Positions 1-7,907 of a stretch of 64,000 bases of DNA are shown here, in pieces. Numbering within the stretch: position 1 is the first letter of the stretch; the number at the start of each line of letters is the position of its first letter. A program made the position numbers and the translations under genes. Origin of the DNA: Nocardioides sp. Arc9.136 (GTDB lineage Bacteria; Actinomycetota; Actinomycetes; Propionibacteriales; Nocardioidaceae); assembly GCF_030506255.1 (NCBI RefSeq), contig NZ_CP113431.1, positions 682,001 through 746,000 on the forward strand. The letters run 5' to 3'. Below the pieces are notes generated by a model. The model ran no database searches. It saw nothing but the letters and a program-made list of their open reading frames with translations, and was not told the DNA's origin.

Positions 1-37
1 GGGCACCCACGAGCAGGAAGTCGGGCCGGCGCTCCAT
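1..37 (-). CDS. Possible sulfotransferase, N-terminal 12 codons only
   Basis: An ATG on the minus strand opens a frame that runs off the left edge of the window and reads MERRPDFLLVGA. The pattern basic-PDF-hydrophobic-VGA is how PAPS-dependent sulfotransferases commonly begin, just before their 5'-phosphosulfate loop (GAxxxGTT). The loop itself lies outside the window, so the assignment rests on twelve residues and is tentative. I see no convincing Shine-Dalgarno sequence in front of this ATG, so the start itself could also lie elsewhere. Confidence 0.4.
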   Translation of the reverse strand, partial: MERRPDFLLVGA

Positions 38-179
38 GCCAAAAGCGTAGTAGGACGATCCACAAACTGCACCCGACGCGGCCGCGGTCGCCTGCGCGGA
101 CCAATCCGGACGGCCGGCGGTGTCGAACGCCAAGCACCCGGTGGGCCGGTGTGGCCTGCCTCACAGAGAGGTGCCTCCC

Positions 180-887
180 GTGCGTCGACCCACCCCCTCC
201 TTCTTCATCTCCGTCGCCGCCTTGGTGGTGGCGACCAGCGGCACGTCGTACGCCGCCATGACGATCGGCTCCGCCGACATCGAGGACAACTCGGTCCGCA
301 GCCAGGACGTCAAGGACGGCACGCTCAAGGCCAAGGACTTCCGTGCCGGTCAGCTCCCCGCGGGCGCGCAGGGGCCGGCAGGCCCGGCCGGCAAGGACGG
401 TGCGGGCCGCTGGCTGCTGGTCGACGCGGCCGGCACGATCGTCGCCCAGTCCGGCGGCTTCGAGATCGTCACCGCCTACCCGACCCTCCCGAACACCGCG
501 CCGGCCGGCAGCCCGGACAACGCGCTGCGTGCCAACGGCAACGTCTACATCGACGCCAACGAGGACCTCTCCGACAACGGCATCGTGGCCACCGTCGCCC
601 TGCAGAACACCGTCGACCAGAACGGCGACACCGTCACCAGCGGCCGAGCCCCGGGCGCGGACGCCAACCCGGAGTTCTCCGGCGAGATCAGCGCCAGCCT
701 GTGCAGCTTCACCGGCGCGACCGGCATCCCCACCAACTGCGCACCGGCCGCGGCCCAGAACAACACCTCGTTCGTCGTCAGCCCGCGCAACAGCGACGGC
801 TCGGTGACGACCCCCACCAGCCGCAAGCGCTTCTACGTCGTGCTGACCGGCGACTCCTCGGACTACGCCGCCCCCACGACCCCCTGA
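180..887 (+). CDS. Exported protein with DNSV/DVKDGT module and short collagen-like segment
   Basis: Predicted 235-residue exported protein of unknown function. I start at the GTG at 180, preceded by a purine-rich AGAGAGG; an upstream in-frame ATG-like start at 120 would place a polar extension before the signal sequence. Residues about 7-26 form a hydrophobic signal or anchor ending in SYA-A. Next comes a segment of the type IEDNSVRSQDVKDGTLKAKD, a module seen at the N terminus of many actinobacterial surface proteins, then a short collagen-like stretch (GAQGPAGPAGKDG, residues about 62-74). The C-terminal domain has a Cys pair (SLC...TNC) that could form a disulfide outside the cell. I do not recognise an enzymatic motif. 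Confidence 0.75.
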   Translation: MRRPTPSFFISVAALVVATSGTSYAAMTIGSADIEDNSVRSQDVKDGTLKAKDFRAGQLPAGAQGPAGPAGKDGAGRWLLVDAAGTIVAQSGGFEIVTAYPTLPNTAPAGSPDNALRANGNVYIDANEDLSDNGIVATVALQNTVDQNGDTVTSGRAPGADANPEFSGEISASLCSFTGATGIPTNCAPAAAQNNTSFVVSPRNSDGSVTTPTSRKRFYVVLTGDSSDYAAPTTP

Positions 888-933
888 CCCCGGCCCCGGC
901 CGGCCACGTGGGCCGGCCGGGACGGGCGCTGCC

Positions 934-2202
934 ATGATGCGCGCCGTGACCGAGACTGCGCGGCGCCCCTGGACCCCCTGGCGGACGGTGGTGGCCTTCG
1001 GCCTGGTCAGCCTGTTCGCGGACATGGTCTACGAGGGCATGCGCTCGGTCGCCGGGCCCTTCCTCGGCACGCTCGGGGCCTCCGCGCTCACCGTCGGACT
1101 GGTGACCGGCGCCGGCGAGGCCGTCGCGCTGGTGCTGCGGTTGGTCACCGGGCCGTGGGCCGACCACAGCGGCCGGCACTGGCGCCTGACGGTCGTGGGC
1201 TACGCGATGACGGCCGTCTGCGTGCCGCTGCTCGCCGTGGCGCCCGCCCTCGGGGCCGCCGGGGTGGCGGTCGCGGCAGCGCTGATCCTCCTCGAGCGCG
1301 CCGGGAAGGCCGTCCGGAGCCCGGCGAAGTCCGCGCTCCTCGCGCGGATGGCCGCCTCCACCGGCCGGGGCCGCGGCTTCGCGGTGCACAAGGCGATGGA
1401 CCAGGTCGGCGCCTTCGCTGGGCCGCTGCTGCTCGCCGGCGTCGCCGCGGCGACCGGCGTGCTCTGGCCGGGCCTGGCGCTGCTCGCCGTCCCAGGCGCG
1501 ATCTGCCTCCTCCTGCTCCTCCAGCTCCGCCGCCGCGTCCCGGCGGTGGCCGACCCGGACCCGGACGACGCCGCGGAGCGCCCCGCCCCCGACCTCGCGG
1601 GCGAGGGGCGCGACGGGCTGGTGCGCAGGATGGTCGGCGCGGACCTGCCCCGCGAGCTCCACCTCTTCTCGCTCGCGGCCGCGCTCGCGACCGCCGGCCT
1701 GATGACGTTCGGCGTCATGTCGTACCGCTTCGTCGAGGACGGTCTCGTCGCGCTCGCCGCCGTGCCCTTGGTCTACGCCGCCGCGATGGCGGTCGAGGCG
1801 GTGGCGGCGCTGGCCACCGGTGACCTGTTCGACCGGCACGGCGGGCGGGTGCTGCTGGTGGTGCCGCTCGTTGTGGCGGCCGTGCCGCCGCTGGTCTTCG
1901 GTCCCACGCTGCTGGCGGTGCTCGCCGGCGTCGTGCTGTGGGGCCTGGCCACCGGGGTGCTCGACTCGACGGTCAAGGCCTGCGTCGCCGAGCTCGTGCC
2001 GTCGCGGCGCCGGGCGACGGCGTACGGCGTGTTCGCGGCCGTGCAGGGCCTCGGTGCGCTGGCGGGCGGGGCGCTCGCCGGCGCGTTGGCCACCGACCAC
2101 CCGCTGCTGCTGACCGGGTGCGTGGCGGTGCTGCAGGTGCTGTCGTTCGGGCTCCTCGCGCGGCTGACGCTCAGCGCCCGCCGCGGACGTCCAGCGGCGT
2201 GA
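934..2202 (+). CDS. Major facilitator superfamily transporter
   Basis: A 422-residue membrane protein with roughly eleven or twelve hydrophobic helices in two halves separated by a charged, Asp/Pro-rich loop near residues 205-240, the usual MFS layout. The segment GPWADHSGRHWRL after the second helix matches the MFS loop 2-3 signature (G-x3-D-x2-GR-R). Substrate cannot be told; export of a small molecule is the usual role of this subgroup. ATG codons at 934 and 937 and a GTG at 946 are all possible starts. Its 3' end overlaps the convergent gene at 2171 by 32 bp. Confidence 0.85.
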   Translation: MMRAVTETARRPWTPWRTVVAFGLVSLFADMVYEGMRSVAGPFLGTLGASALTVGLVTGAGEAVALVLRLVTGPWADHSGRHWRLTVVGYAMTAVCVPLLAVAPALGAAGVAVAAALILLERAGKAVRSPAKSALLARMAASTGRGRGFAVHKAMDQVGAFAGPLLLAGVAAATGVLWPGLALLAVPGAICLLLLLQLRRRVPAVADPDPDDAAERPAPDLAGEGRDGLVRRMVGADLPRELHLFSLAAALATAGLMTFGVMSYRFVEDGLVALAAVPLVYAAAMAVEAVAALATGDLFDRHGGRVLLVVPLVVAAVPPLVFGPTLLAVLAGVVLWGLATGVLDSTVKACVAELVPSRRRATAYGVFAAVQGLGALAGGALAGALATDHPLLLTGCVAVLQVLSFGLLARLTLSARRGRPAA

Positions 2203-2668
2203 GCAGGAAGACCGGGATGGTGCGGTCGGTCCGCTCCTCGTACGTCGCGTAGTTCGGCCAGGTCCGCAGCATCACCGCCCAGGCCCTCGCCCGGTCCTCG
2301 CCCTCGAGCTCGCGCCAGGCGACCGGCAGGGTGCGTCCGCCCAGGGCGGCGGTGACGGCCCCGGCCGCGGGATCGGTGGCGCGCAGGTTGCGCACCCACA
2401 TCGGCATCTTCGGGTCCCCGAAGTAGGACCCCGCGACGAGCCAGCCGCCGTCGTGGGGCACGCACAGCAGCGGCGTGCTGCGCGGCACGCCGGACTTCCG
2501 CCCGGGGACGGTGAGGGTGAGGTTCGGCAGGCCGGCGACGTCGAGGATGCTGACCCGGCCACGGGTCGCGGACTGCAGCCGCCTGTCGGTCCACACCACC
2601 TGGGGCAGCAGCCTGGGCATCCAGGAGATCGCCCCGATGCGGACCGCGAGCGGCGTGAGCAGACCCAT
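2171..2668 (-). CDS. Nitroreductase/quinone reductase family protein, F420-dependent (Ddn type)
   Basis: About 165 residues from the ATG at 2668 (a longer frame exists but its extra residues are not family-like). The sequence has the deazaflavin (F420)-dependent Ddn fold signature: TVPGRKSGVPRSTPLLC, then GGWLVAGSYFGDPKMPMWVRNLRA. Members use reduced F420 to reduce nitro compounds or quinones. It is the last gene of a minus-strand unit, 10 nt after the fumarylacetoacetase stop, so it may be co-expressed with homogentisate breakdown, perhaps handling quinones formed by homogentisate auto-oxidation (inference). Its 3' end overlaps the MFS gene. Confidence 0.8.
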   Translation of the reverse strand: MGLLTPLAVRIGAISWMPRLLPQVVWTDRRLQSATRGRVSILDVAGLPNLTLTVPGRKSGVPRSTPLLCVPHDGGWLVAGSYFGDPKMPMWVRNLRATDPAAGAVTAALGGRTLPVAWRELEGEDRARAWAVMLRTWPNYATYEERTDRTIPVFLLTPLDVRGGR

Positions 2669-2678
2669 GCCCGGCAAC

Positions 2679-3794
2679 CTAGACCAGCGAGGCGCGCGCC
2701 GGCTCGACCCGTCCACGGACCTCGCCGAGGGTGATCGAGCCGCCGTCCACGCCGGGCGCGGAGTAGCGCAGCACGACCTCGGCGCCGTCGTCGAGGAACC
2801 GCTCGCCCCACCACAGCTCCAGGAACGAGCCGCGCTGGTCCTCCGCGGGCCCGCTGATCGTGCCGGAGGCGAAGAGGTCGCCGGTGCGCACCGACGCGCC
2901 GTTCGAGGTCAGGTGCGCCAGCATCTGGGCGGGCGACCAGTACATCGAGCGGTACGGCGGCCGGCTGACGACCTCCCCGTCGAGCTCGACCTCGACCGAC
3001 ACGTCGAGCCCGCGGACCTGCCCGGCACCGAGGTAGGGCAGCGGCTCGGGGCGCTGCTCGGGCAGGTCGCACCACGCGGCCTCGAGGGCGGCCACCGGCG
3101 TCACCCAGTGCGAGACGGAGGTGGCGAACGACTTGCCCAGGAACGGCCCGAGCGGTGCGTACTCCCAGGCCTGCAGGTCGCGCGCGGACCAGTCGTTGAG
3201 GCCGACCACCCCGAAGACGTGCTCGCCGAAGGCGGAGTACGGCACCGGGTCGCCGATCGAGGACGGCGCACCCACCACGAAGCCCAGCTCCGCCTCGACG
3301 TCGAGCCGCCCGGTCGGGCCCCACGTCGGGCCGTCGGGGCCGCCGCGCTGGCCGCACGGCCGCACGACCGGCGTGCCGCTCGGCACGACCGTGCCCGCCC
3401 GGCCGTGGTAGCCGACGGGCAGGTGCCGCCAGTTCGGCAGCAGCGGCTCGGAGTCCGGCCGCAGGATCCGGCCGACGTTGGTCGCGTGGTGCTCGGAGGC
3501 GTAGAAGTCGACGTAGTCGGCGACCTCGAACGGCAGGTGCAGCTCCACCTCGTCCAGCGCGATCGTCTCGGCGCCGCCCTCGAGCAGCGCGCGGACCTCC
3601 TCGCGGGTCTGCCGCCACACCTCCGGGCCGAGCGCCATGAACGGGTTGAGCGACGACGTCGCGAGCTCGGGGCGGCCGGTCGCGGCCGCGAGGTCGAGCA
3701 CGCGGTCCTCGTGGCGCACGCCGACGCGGCGCTGGCCGCCGGCGACGGAGAAGACGCCGTAGGGCAGGTGGTCGAGGCCGAATCCGGTGGTCAC
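2679..3794 (-). CDS. fahA: Fumarylacetoacetase
   Basis: Cleaves fumarylacetoacetate to fumarate and acetoacetate, the last step of tyrosine/homogentisate catabolism (EC 3.7.1.2). The 371-residue protein has the family active-site region VDFYASEHHATNVG followed by RPDSEPLLPNWRHLPVGYHG, and the metal-site segments DVEAELGFVVG and FGVVGLNDWSARDLQ. It is shorter than the human enzyme, as is common in bacteria. The GTG start at 3794 overlaps the stop of the upstream gene in a GTGA, implying translational coupling. The homogentisate dioxygenase gene is divergent at 4692; a maleylacetoacetate isomerase gene is not seen nearby. Confidence 0.95.
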   Translation of the reverse strand: MTTGFGLDHLPYGVFSVAGGQRRVGVRHEDRVLDLAAATGRPELATSSLNPFMALGPEVWRQTREEVRALLEGGAETIALDEVELHLPFEVADYVDFYASEHHATNVGRILRPDSEPLLPNWRHLPVGYHGRAGTVVPSGTPVVRPCGQRGGPDGPTWGPTGRLDVEAELGFVVGAPSSIGDPVPYSAFGEHVFGVVGLNDWSARDLQAWEYAPLGPFLGKSFATSVSHWVTPVAALEAAWCDLPEQRPEPLPYLGAGQVRGLDVSVEVELDGEVVSRPPYRSMYWSPAQMLAHLTSNGASVRTGDLFASGTISGPAEDQRGSFLELWWGERFLDDGAEVVLRYSAPGVDGGSITLGEVRGRVEPARASLV

Positions 3795-4636
3795 GCGAGC
3801 CCCAGTGCCCGAATGTCGGCCATCGGCTCATCGATGCTGCACGAGCCGAACGACGTGAACCACCGCCGGGCCCCGGCCAGCTCGGCGACGTCCGGCTGCA
3901 GGTCGCGGTCCTCGAGCGTGGCCACCACCTCGGCGGTCGTGGCGCCGTCGAAGGCGCGCCGGGTGGCGGTCAGCAGGTTGAGGAACCCGTGCCGGTCCAC
4001 CCCGTCGTCGCCGGTGTGGCGCAGCGCCCGGTGCAGCCCGGCGGTGCAGCGGAACGGCGTCTCACGGTCGAGCGCGGCGTCGACCCAGGACGCGAGCAGC
4101 GCGGGGGACGGCACCTGGTGCGCGTCGAGCCCGCCCGTGCGCAGCTTGAGCCGCAGCTCCGCGGCGGCGACCTCGTCGGCCGCGGCCAGCCAGGCGTACG
4201 ACGCCTCGGACTGCGGCAGCTCGACGTGCACCGGCACGTCCTCGGCGAGCACTCCCTCCGCCCGGGCGGCGTCGACGGCCGCGACGACGCGCCGGGCGTT
4301 GCCCGCGGGGTCGTCGAGGTCGCGCAGGGCCACGTCGAGCCCGGCGAGAGCGAGGCCCCGCTTGCCGCAGAGGGCGGCCGGGCCGGCGAGCTGGCCCGCC
4401 CCGCCGGTGACCACGACGGTCACCGGTCCGGAGAAGCCGGCCGGGAGCGTCGGCAGGTCGGTGTCGCGGAGGACGAACGAGCCGACCAGCGCGGCCGGCT
4501 CGCCGGTGCGGTCGACGTACGCGCGGACGGCGGTGGTGAGGTCGGCGTCGCCGGGCGGGAAGACCGCGGCGTCGTCGACGAGGCCGGTCCAGAAGTGTTC
4601 CGTCGTCACGGCGGCCACGATAGCGTCGACGCACAT
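3791..4636 (-). CDS. Conserved hypothetical protein of the homogentisate locus
   Basis: Soluble protein of about 281 residues from the ATG at 4636; a GTG at 4609 (VTTEHFWTGLVDD) is an alternative start, because neither has an obvious ribosome site. The N-terminal WTGLVDDAAVFPPGDADL motif is one I associate with unnamed actinobacterial proteins beside fahA/hmgA, but I know no established function. It overlaps fahA by 4 bp (GTGA) and is divergent from hmgA, so it very likely works on, or protects, an intermediate of this pathway. No isomerase gene for the step between the two known enzymes is visible, so that is one possible role (speculation). No signal peptide or membrane helix. Confidence 0.7.
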   Translation of the reverse strand: MCVDAIVAAVTTEHFWTGLVDDAAVFPPGDADLTTAVRAYVDRTGEPAALVGSFVLRDTDLPTLPAGFSGPVTVVVTGGAGQLAGPAALCGKRGLALAGLDVALRDLDDPAGNARRVVAAVDAARAEGVLAEDVPVHVELPQSEASYAWLAAADEVAAAELRLKLRTGGLDAHQVPSPALLASWVDAALDRETPFRCTAGLHRALRHTGDDGVDRHGFLNLLTATRRAFDGATTAEVVATLEDRDLQPDVAELAGARRWFTSFGSCSIDEPMADIRALGLA

Positions 4637-4638
4637 AC

Positions 4639-4654
4639 CGGACACACGCGTCCG
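4639..4654. promoter_or_regulatory. Inverted repeat in divergent hmgA/fahA control region
   Basis: CGGAC and GTCCG arms separated by six bases lie in the 55-bp space between the two divergent homogentisate transcription units. This is a reasonable size and place for a dimeric repressor or activator site. Five-base arms are common in such GC-rich DNA, so support is only positional. Confidence 0.3.
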
Positions 4655-4691
4655 ACTATCGGAGGGCGCGTGCACGCGAAGGAGTCGTGCC

Positions 4692-5867
4692 ATGGCCTAC
4701 TACCGCTCCGTCGGCGACGTCCCGCGCACGCGGCACACCCAGCACCGCGACGCCGAGGGGCGCCTCCTGCCCGAGGAGCTGATGGGGGAGGAGGGGTTCA
4801 GCTCGGACTCCTCGCTGCTGCACCACCGCGGCGTGCCGTCGGCCGTCGTGGCCTCCGAGGTGTGGACGCTGCCGGACCAGGCGCGGGTGCCCAACCACCC
4901 GCTCAAGCCGCGCCACCTGCGGCTGCACGAGCTGGTCACCGGCCCCGACGCGGTGACCGACCGCCGGCTCGTGCTGGGCAACGGCGACGTCCGGATCTCC
5001 TACGTCGTCACCGGCACCGAGCCCTCGGCCTACCACCGCGACGCCGTGGGCGACGAGTGCGTCTTCGTGGAGTCCGGGAGCGGCGTGGTCGAGACCGTCC
5101 TGGGCGTCGTGCCCTACCGCGCCGGCGACTACGTCGTGCTGCCCCGTGCGACGACGCACCGCTGGGTGCCGGCCGAGCCGAGCAGCCTCTACTGCATCGA
5201 GGCGAGCGGCCACGTCGCCCCGCCGAAGCGGTACCTCTCCCGCTACGGGCAGCTGCTCGAGCACGCGCCGTACTCCGAGCGCGACCTGCACGGCCCCGAC
5301 GAGCCCTTCCTCGTCGAGGGCACCGACGTCGAGGTGCTCGTCAGGCACCGCACCTCGGCCGGGATCGTCGGCACCCGCCTGGTGCACGCGACGCACCCCT
5401 TCGACGTGGTCGGGTGGGACGGGTGCCTCTACCCCTACACCCTGAACATCGAGGACTTCATGCCGATCACGGGCAAGGTGCACCAGCCGCCGCCGGTGCA
5501 CCAGGTCTTCGAGGGCCACGGCTTCGTGGTGTGCAACTTCCTGCCGCGGAAGGTGGACTACCACCCGCTGGCGATGCCCGTGCCCTACTACCACTCCAAC
5601 GTCGACAGCGACGAGGTGATGCTCTACGTCGCCGGCGACTACGAGGCGCGCAAGGGCTCGGGCATCGGGCTCGGGTCGGTCTCGCTGCACCCGGGTGGGC
5701 ACGCCCACGGACCCCAGCCCGCCGCGATCGAGGCGTCCCTGGGGGCCGAGAGGTTCGAGGAGACCGCGGTCATGGTCGACACCTTCGCCCCGCTCGAGCT
5801 CGGCGAGGGCGGGCTGGCGTGCGAGGACCCCGACTACGCCTGGTCCTGGGCGGGACGACGCCTCTGA
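4692..5867 (+). CDS. hmgA: Homogentisate 1,2-dioxygenase
   Basis: Opens the ring of homogentisate to maleylacetoacetate (EC 1.13.11.5). The true start is the ATG at 4692, with GAAGGAG just upstream; the reading frame is open much further 5' but that part is antisense to the genes on the other strand. The 391-residue protein carries the Fe(II)-site segments YYHSNVDSDE (His301, with an acidic ligand at 307/308) and HAHGP (His337/339), plus VVCNFLPRKVDYHP. The length matches the shorter actinobacterial form rather than the roughly 440-residue human type. It is divergent from the fahA operon. Confidence 0.93.
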   Translation: MAYYRSVGDVPRTRHTQHRDAEGRLLPEELMGEEGFSSDSSLLHHRGVPSAVVASEVWTLPDQARVPNHPLKPRHLRLHELVTGPDAVTDRRLVLGNGDVRISYVVTGTEPSAYHRDAVGDECVFVESGSGVVETVLGVVPYRAGDYVVLPRATTHRWVPAEPSSLYCIEASGHVAPPKRYLSRYGQLLEHAPYSERDLHGPDEPFLVEGTDVEVLVRHRTSAGIVGTRLVHATHPFDVVGWDGCLYPYTLNIEDFMPITGKVHQPPPVHQVFEGHGFVVCNFLPRKVDYHPLAMPVPYYHSNVDSDEVMLYVAGDYEARKGSGIGLGSVSLHPGGHAHGPQPAAIEASLGAERFEETAVMVDTFAPLELGEGGLACEDPDYAWSWAGRRL

Positions 5868-5924
5868 CCGGTGGGTCGGGGCGGTCGAGGAGCGACCGTC
5901 GGCGCGCCGGGCCATGATGGGCGG

Positions 5925-6938
5925 GTGACCGGACCCGAGGTGCTGACCCCGCGCGACGTGCCCCTGGGCGGGCCACGCGCGATGACCGTGCGGCGGACGC
6001 TGCCCCAGCGCGACCGCACGCTGATCGGCGCGTGGTGCTTCCTGGACCACTACGGCCCCGACGACGTCGCCGAGACCGGCGGGATGGTGGTGCCGCCGCA
6101 CCCGCACACCGGGCTGCAGACGGTCAGCTGGCTCTTCACCGGCGAGATCGAGCACCGCGACAGCGCCGGGAACGTCGCGACGGTCCGGCCAGGAGAGGTC
6201 AACCTGATGACCGCCGGCCACGGCATCAGCCACTCCGAGGTGTCGCCGGCGACCACCAGCGTGCTGCACGGCGCGCAGCTGTGGGTGGCGCTGCCGGACG
6301 CGCACCGCGACACCGACCCGGGCTTCGTCCACCACGTGCCCGAGCCGGTGGCCGGTGCGGGCTTCGTGGCCCGGGTCTTCCTCGGCTCGTTGCTCGGCAG
6401 CACCTCGCCGGTCCCGACGTTCACCCCGCTGCTCGGGGCCGAGCTCCTGCTCGACCCCGGTGCCGAGGCCGCGCTCGAGGTGGACCCCGGGTTCGAGCAC
6501 GGCGTGCTCGTCGACGCCGGCGCGGTGGTCCTCGGCGACCAGCCGGTCGGCAAGGACGAGCTGTGCTACCTCCCGCCCGGGGCGGAGCGGCTCGTCCTGC
6601 GGGCCGGTGACGCGCCGGCCCGGCTGCTGCTGCTCGGCGGGGCGCCGTTCGGCGAGGCGATCGTCATGTGGTGGAACTTCGTCGGACGCTCGCACGAGGA
6701 GGTCGTCGCCTTCCGGGAGGCCTGGCAGGGCCAGGTCCTGGCGGGCCCCGGGACGCCCGCCGACGAGCAGCACCCCGACGCGGCGGGCGGGCTGCCCGAG
6801 CGGCCGGCCGCCGAGCAGCGGGTCGTCGCGAGCGGCCAGGACGTCCGTCCCGGGCGGTTCGGCGTGGTGCCGGGCCAGGAGCTCCCGCCGATCCCGGCGC
6901 CGCCGCTGCCCAACGCCCGTCTCCGGGAGCGCCGGTGA
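5925..6938 (+). CDS. Pirin family protein
   Basis: A 337-residue bicupin from the GTG at 5925. The pirin metal-binding set is intact: His59 and His61 in PPHPHTGLQT, and His103 and Glu105 in GISHSEV, at almost the same positions as in characterised pirins. Bacterial pirins include quercetin dioxygenases and metabolic regulators; the substrate here is unknown. The C-terminal about 60 residues (after WWNFVGRSHEEV) are Pro/Gly/Arg-rich and probably flexible. Its stop overlaps the start of tag in a GTGA, so the two are translationally coupled. Confidence 0.88.
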   Translation: MTGPEVLTPRDVPLGGPRAMTVRRTLPQRDRTLIGAWCFLDHYGPDDVAETGGMVVPPHPHTGLQTVSWLFTGEIEHRDSAGNVATVRPGEVNLMTAGHGISHSEVSPATTSVLHGAQLWVALPDAHRDTDPGFVHHVPEPVAGAGFVARVFLGSLLGSTSPVPTFTPLLGAELLLDPGAEAALEVDPGFEHGVLVDAGAVVLGDQPVGKDELCYLPPGAERLVLRAGDAPARLLLLGGAPFGEAIVMWWNFVGRSHEEVVAFREAWQGQVLAGPGTPADEQHPDAAGGLPERPAAEQRVVASGQDVRPGRFGVVPGQELPPIPAPPLPNARLRERR

Positions 6939-7510
6939 CGGGACCGGTCGTCGGGGAGGACGGCGTCCCGCGCTGCCCCTGGGCGGGGGCTCCGGGACTG
7001 ATGCGCGACTACCACGACGTCGAGTGGGGCAAGCCGGTCGCGGGGGAGTCGGCGCACCTGGAGCGGCTCACCCTCGAGGCGTTCCAGTCCGGGCTGTCCT
7101 GGGCGACGATCCTGCGCAAGCGCGAGGCGTTCCGGGCGGCGTTCGCGGGCTTCGAGGCCGACGTCGTGGCGGCGTACGACGACGCCGACCGCGCCCGCCT
7201 GATGGCCGACGCCGGGATCGTCCGCAACCGGCTCAAGGTCGACGCGGCGATCACCAACGCCCGCGCGACGGTCGCGCTGCGCGAGCGCGAGGGGCTCGAG
7301 GGGCTGCTCCGGTCCTACGCCCCGGAGGTCCCGCCGGCCCCCGCGACGACCGAGGAGGTCGCCACGACCTCGCCGGGCTCGGTGGCGATGTCGAAGGAGC
7401 TCAAGCGCCGCGGCTTCGTCTTCGTGGGCCCCACGACCATGCACGCGCTGATGGAGGCCCTCGGGATCTTCGACCCGCACCTGGTCGGCTGCCACCGCCG
7501 CGGGACCTGA
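6935..7510 (+). CDS. tag: DNA-3-methyladenine glycosylase I
   Basis: Excises 3-methyladenine from alkylated DNA in base-excision repair. The 191-residue protein has the Tag hallmarks: RCPWAG...YHDVEWG near the N terminus, FQSGLSWATILRKRE, the segment SMSKELKRRGFVFVGPTT-like (here VAMSKELKRRGF), and a C-terminal HLVGCH that supplies zinc ligands together with the N-terminal Cys and His. GTG start at 6935 is fixed by the GTGA overlap with the pirin gene. Confidence 0.93.
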   Translation: MTGPVVGEDGVPRCPWAGAPGLMRDYHDVEWGKPVAGESAHLERLTLEAFQSGLSWATILRKREAFRAAFAGFEADVVAAYDDADRARLMADAGIVRNRLKVDAAITNARATVALREREGLEGLLRSYAPEVPPAPATTEEVATTSPGSVAMSKELKRRGFVFVGPTTMHALMEALGIFDPHLVGCHRRGT

Positions 7511-7526
7511 CCGGCAGGATGCGGGG

Positions 7527-7907
7527 GTGCGCGCAGACCTCGTCGTCGGAATCACCTGGCTCGTCGTGTGCCAGCTCCTCGGGGAGGTGCTGGTCCGGCT
7601 GACCGACGCACCCGTGCCCGCGCCCGTGGTGGGGATGGTGGTCCTCCTCCTCGCCCTGGAGGTGCGTCGCCGGCGCGGCCACGACACCGAGCAGGACGCC
7701 CCGGTCCGGGCCGCGGACGCGCTGCTGCGCCACCTGCAGCTGCTGTTCGTGCCGGCCGGCGTCGGGGTCGTCGGGTACCTCGGCGTGGTCCGCCAGGACG
7801 CCGTGCCCATCGTCGTGTCGGTCGCCGGCTCCTGGGTCCTCGGCCTGGTCGCCGTGGGCTGGACGACCCGGTTGCTCGAGCGCCGACCCCCGGAGGAGCG
7901 GGCGTGA
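7527..7907 (+). CDS. lrgA: LrgA/CidA family holin-like membrane protein
   Basis: A 126-residue protein with four predicted helices and the family segment PAPVVGMVVLLLALE, followed by a charged loop and QLLFVPAGVGVVGYL, all typical of LrgA/CidA. The family acts with LrgB in murein hydrolase control or in pyruvate/small-molecule export; which role applies in actinobacteria is not settled. The stop overlaps the lrgB start (GTGA at 7904). Confidence 0.85.
   Translation: MRADLVVGITWLVVCQLLGEVLVRLTDAPVPAPVVGMVVLLLALEVRRRRGHDTEQDAPVRAADALLRHLQLLFVPAGVGVVGYLGVVRQDAVPIVVSVAGSWVLGLVAVGWTTRLLERRPPEERA

Noticed and set aside
2475-4691. 5' extension of the hmgA frame giving a 1130-residue protein
   Set aside because: The extra part is antisense to fahA and its neighbour, and a strong ribosome site marks the ATG at 4692.
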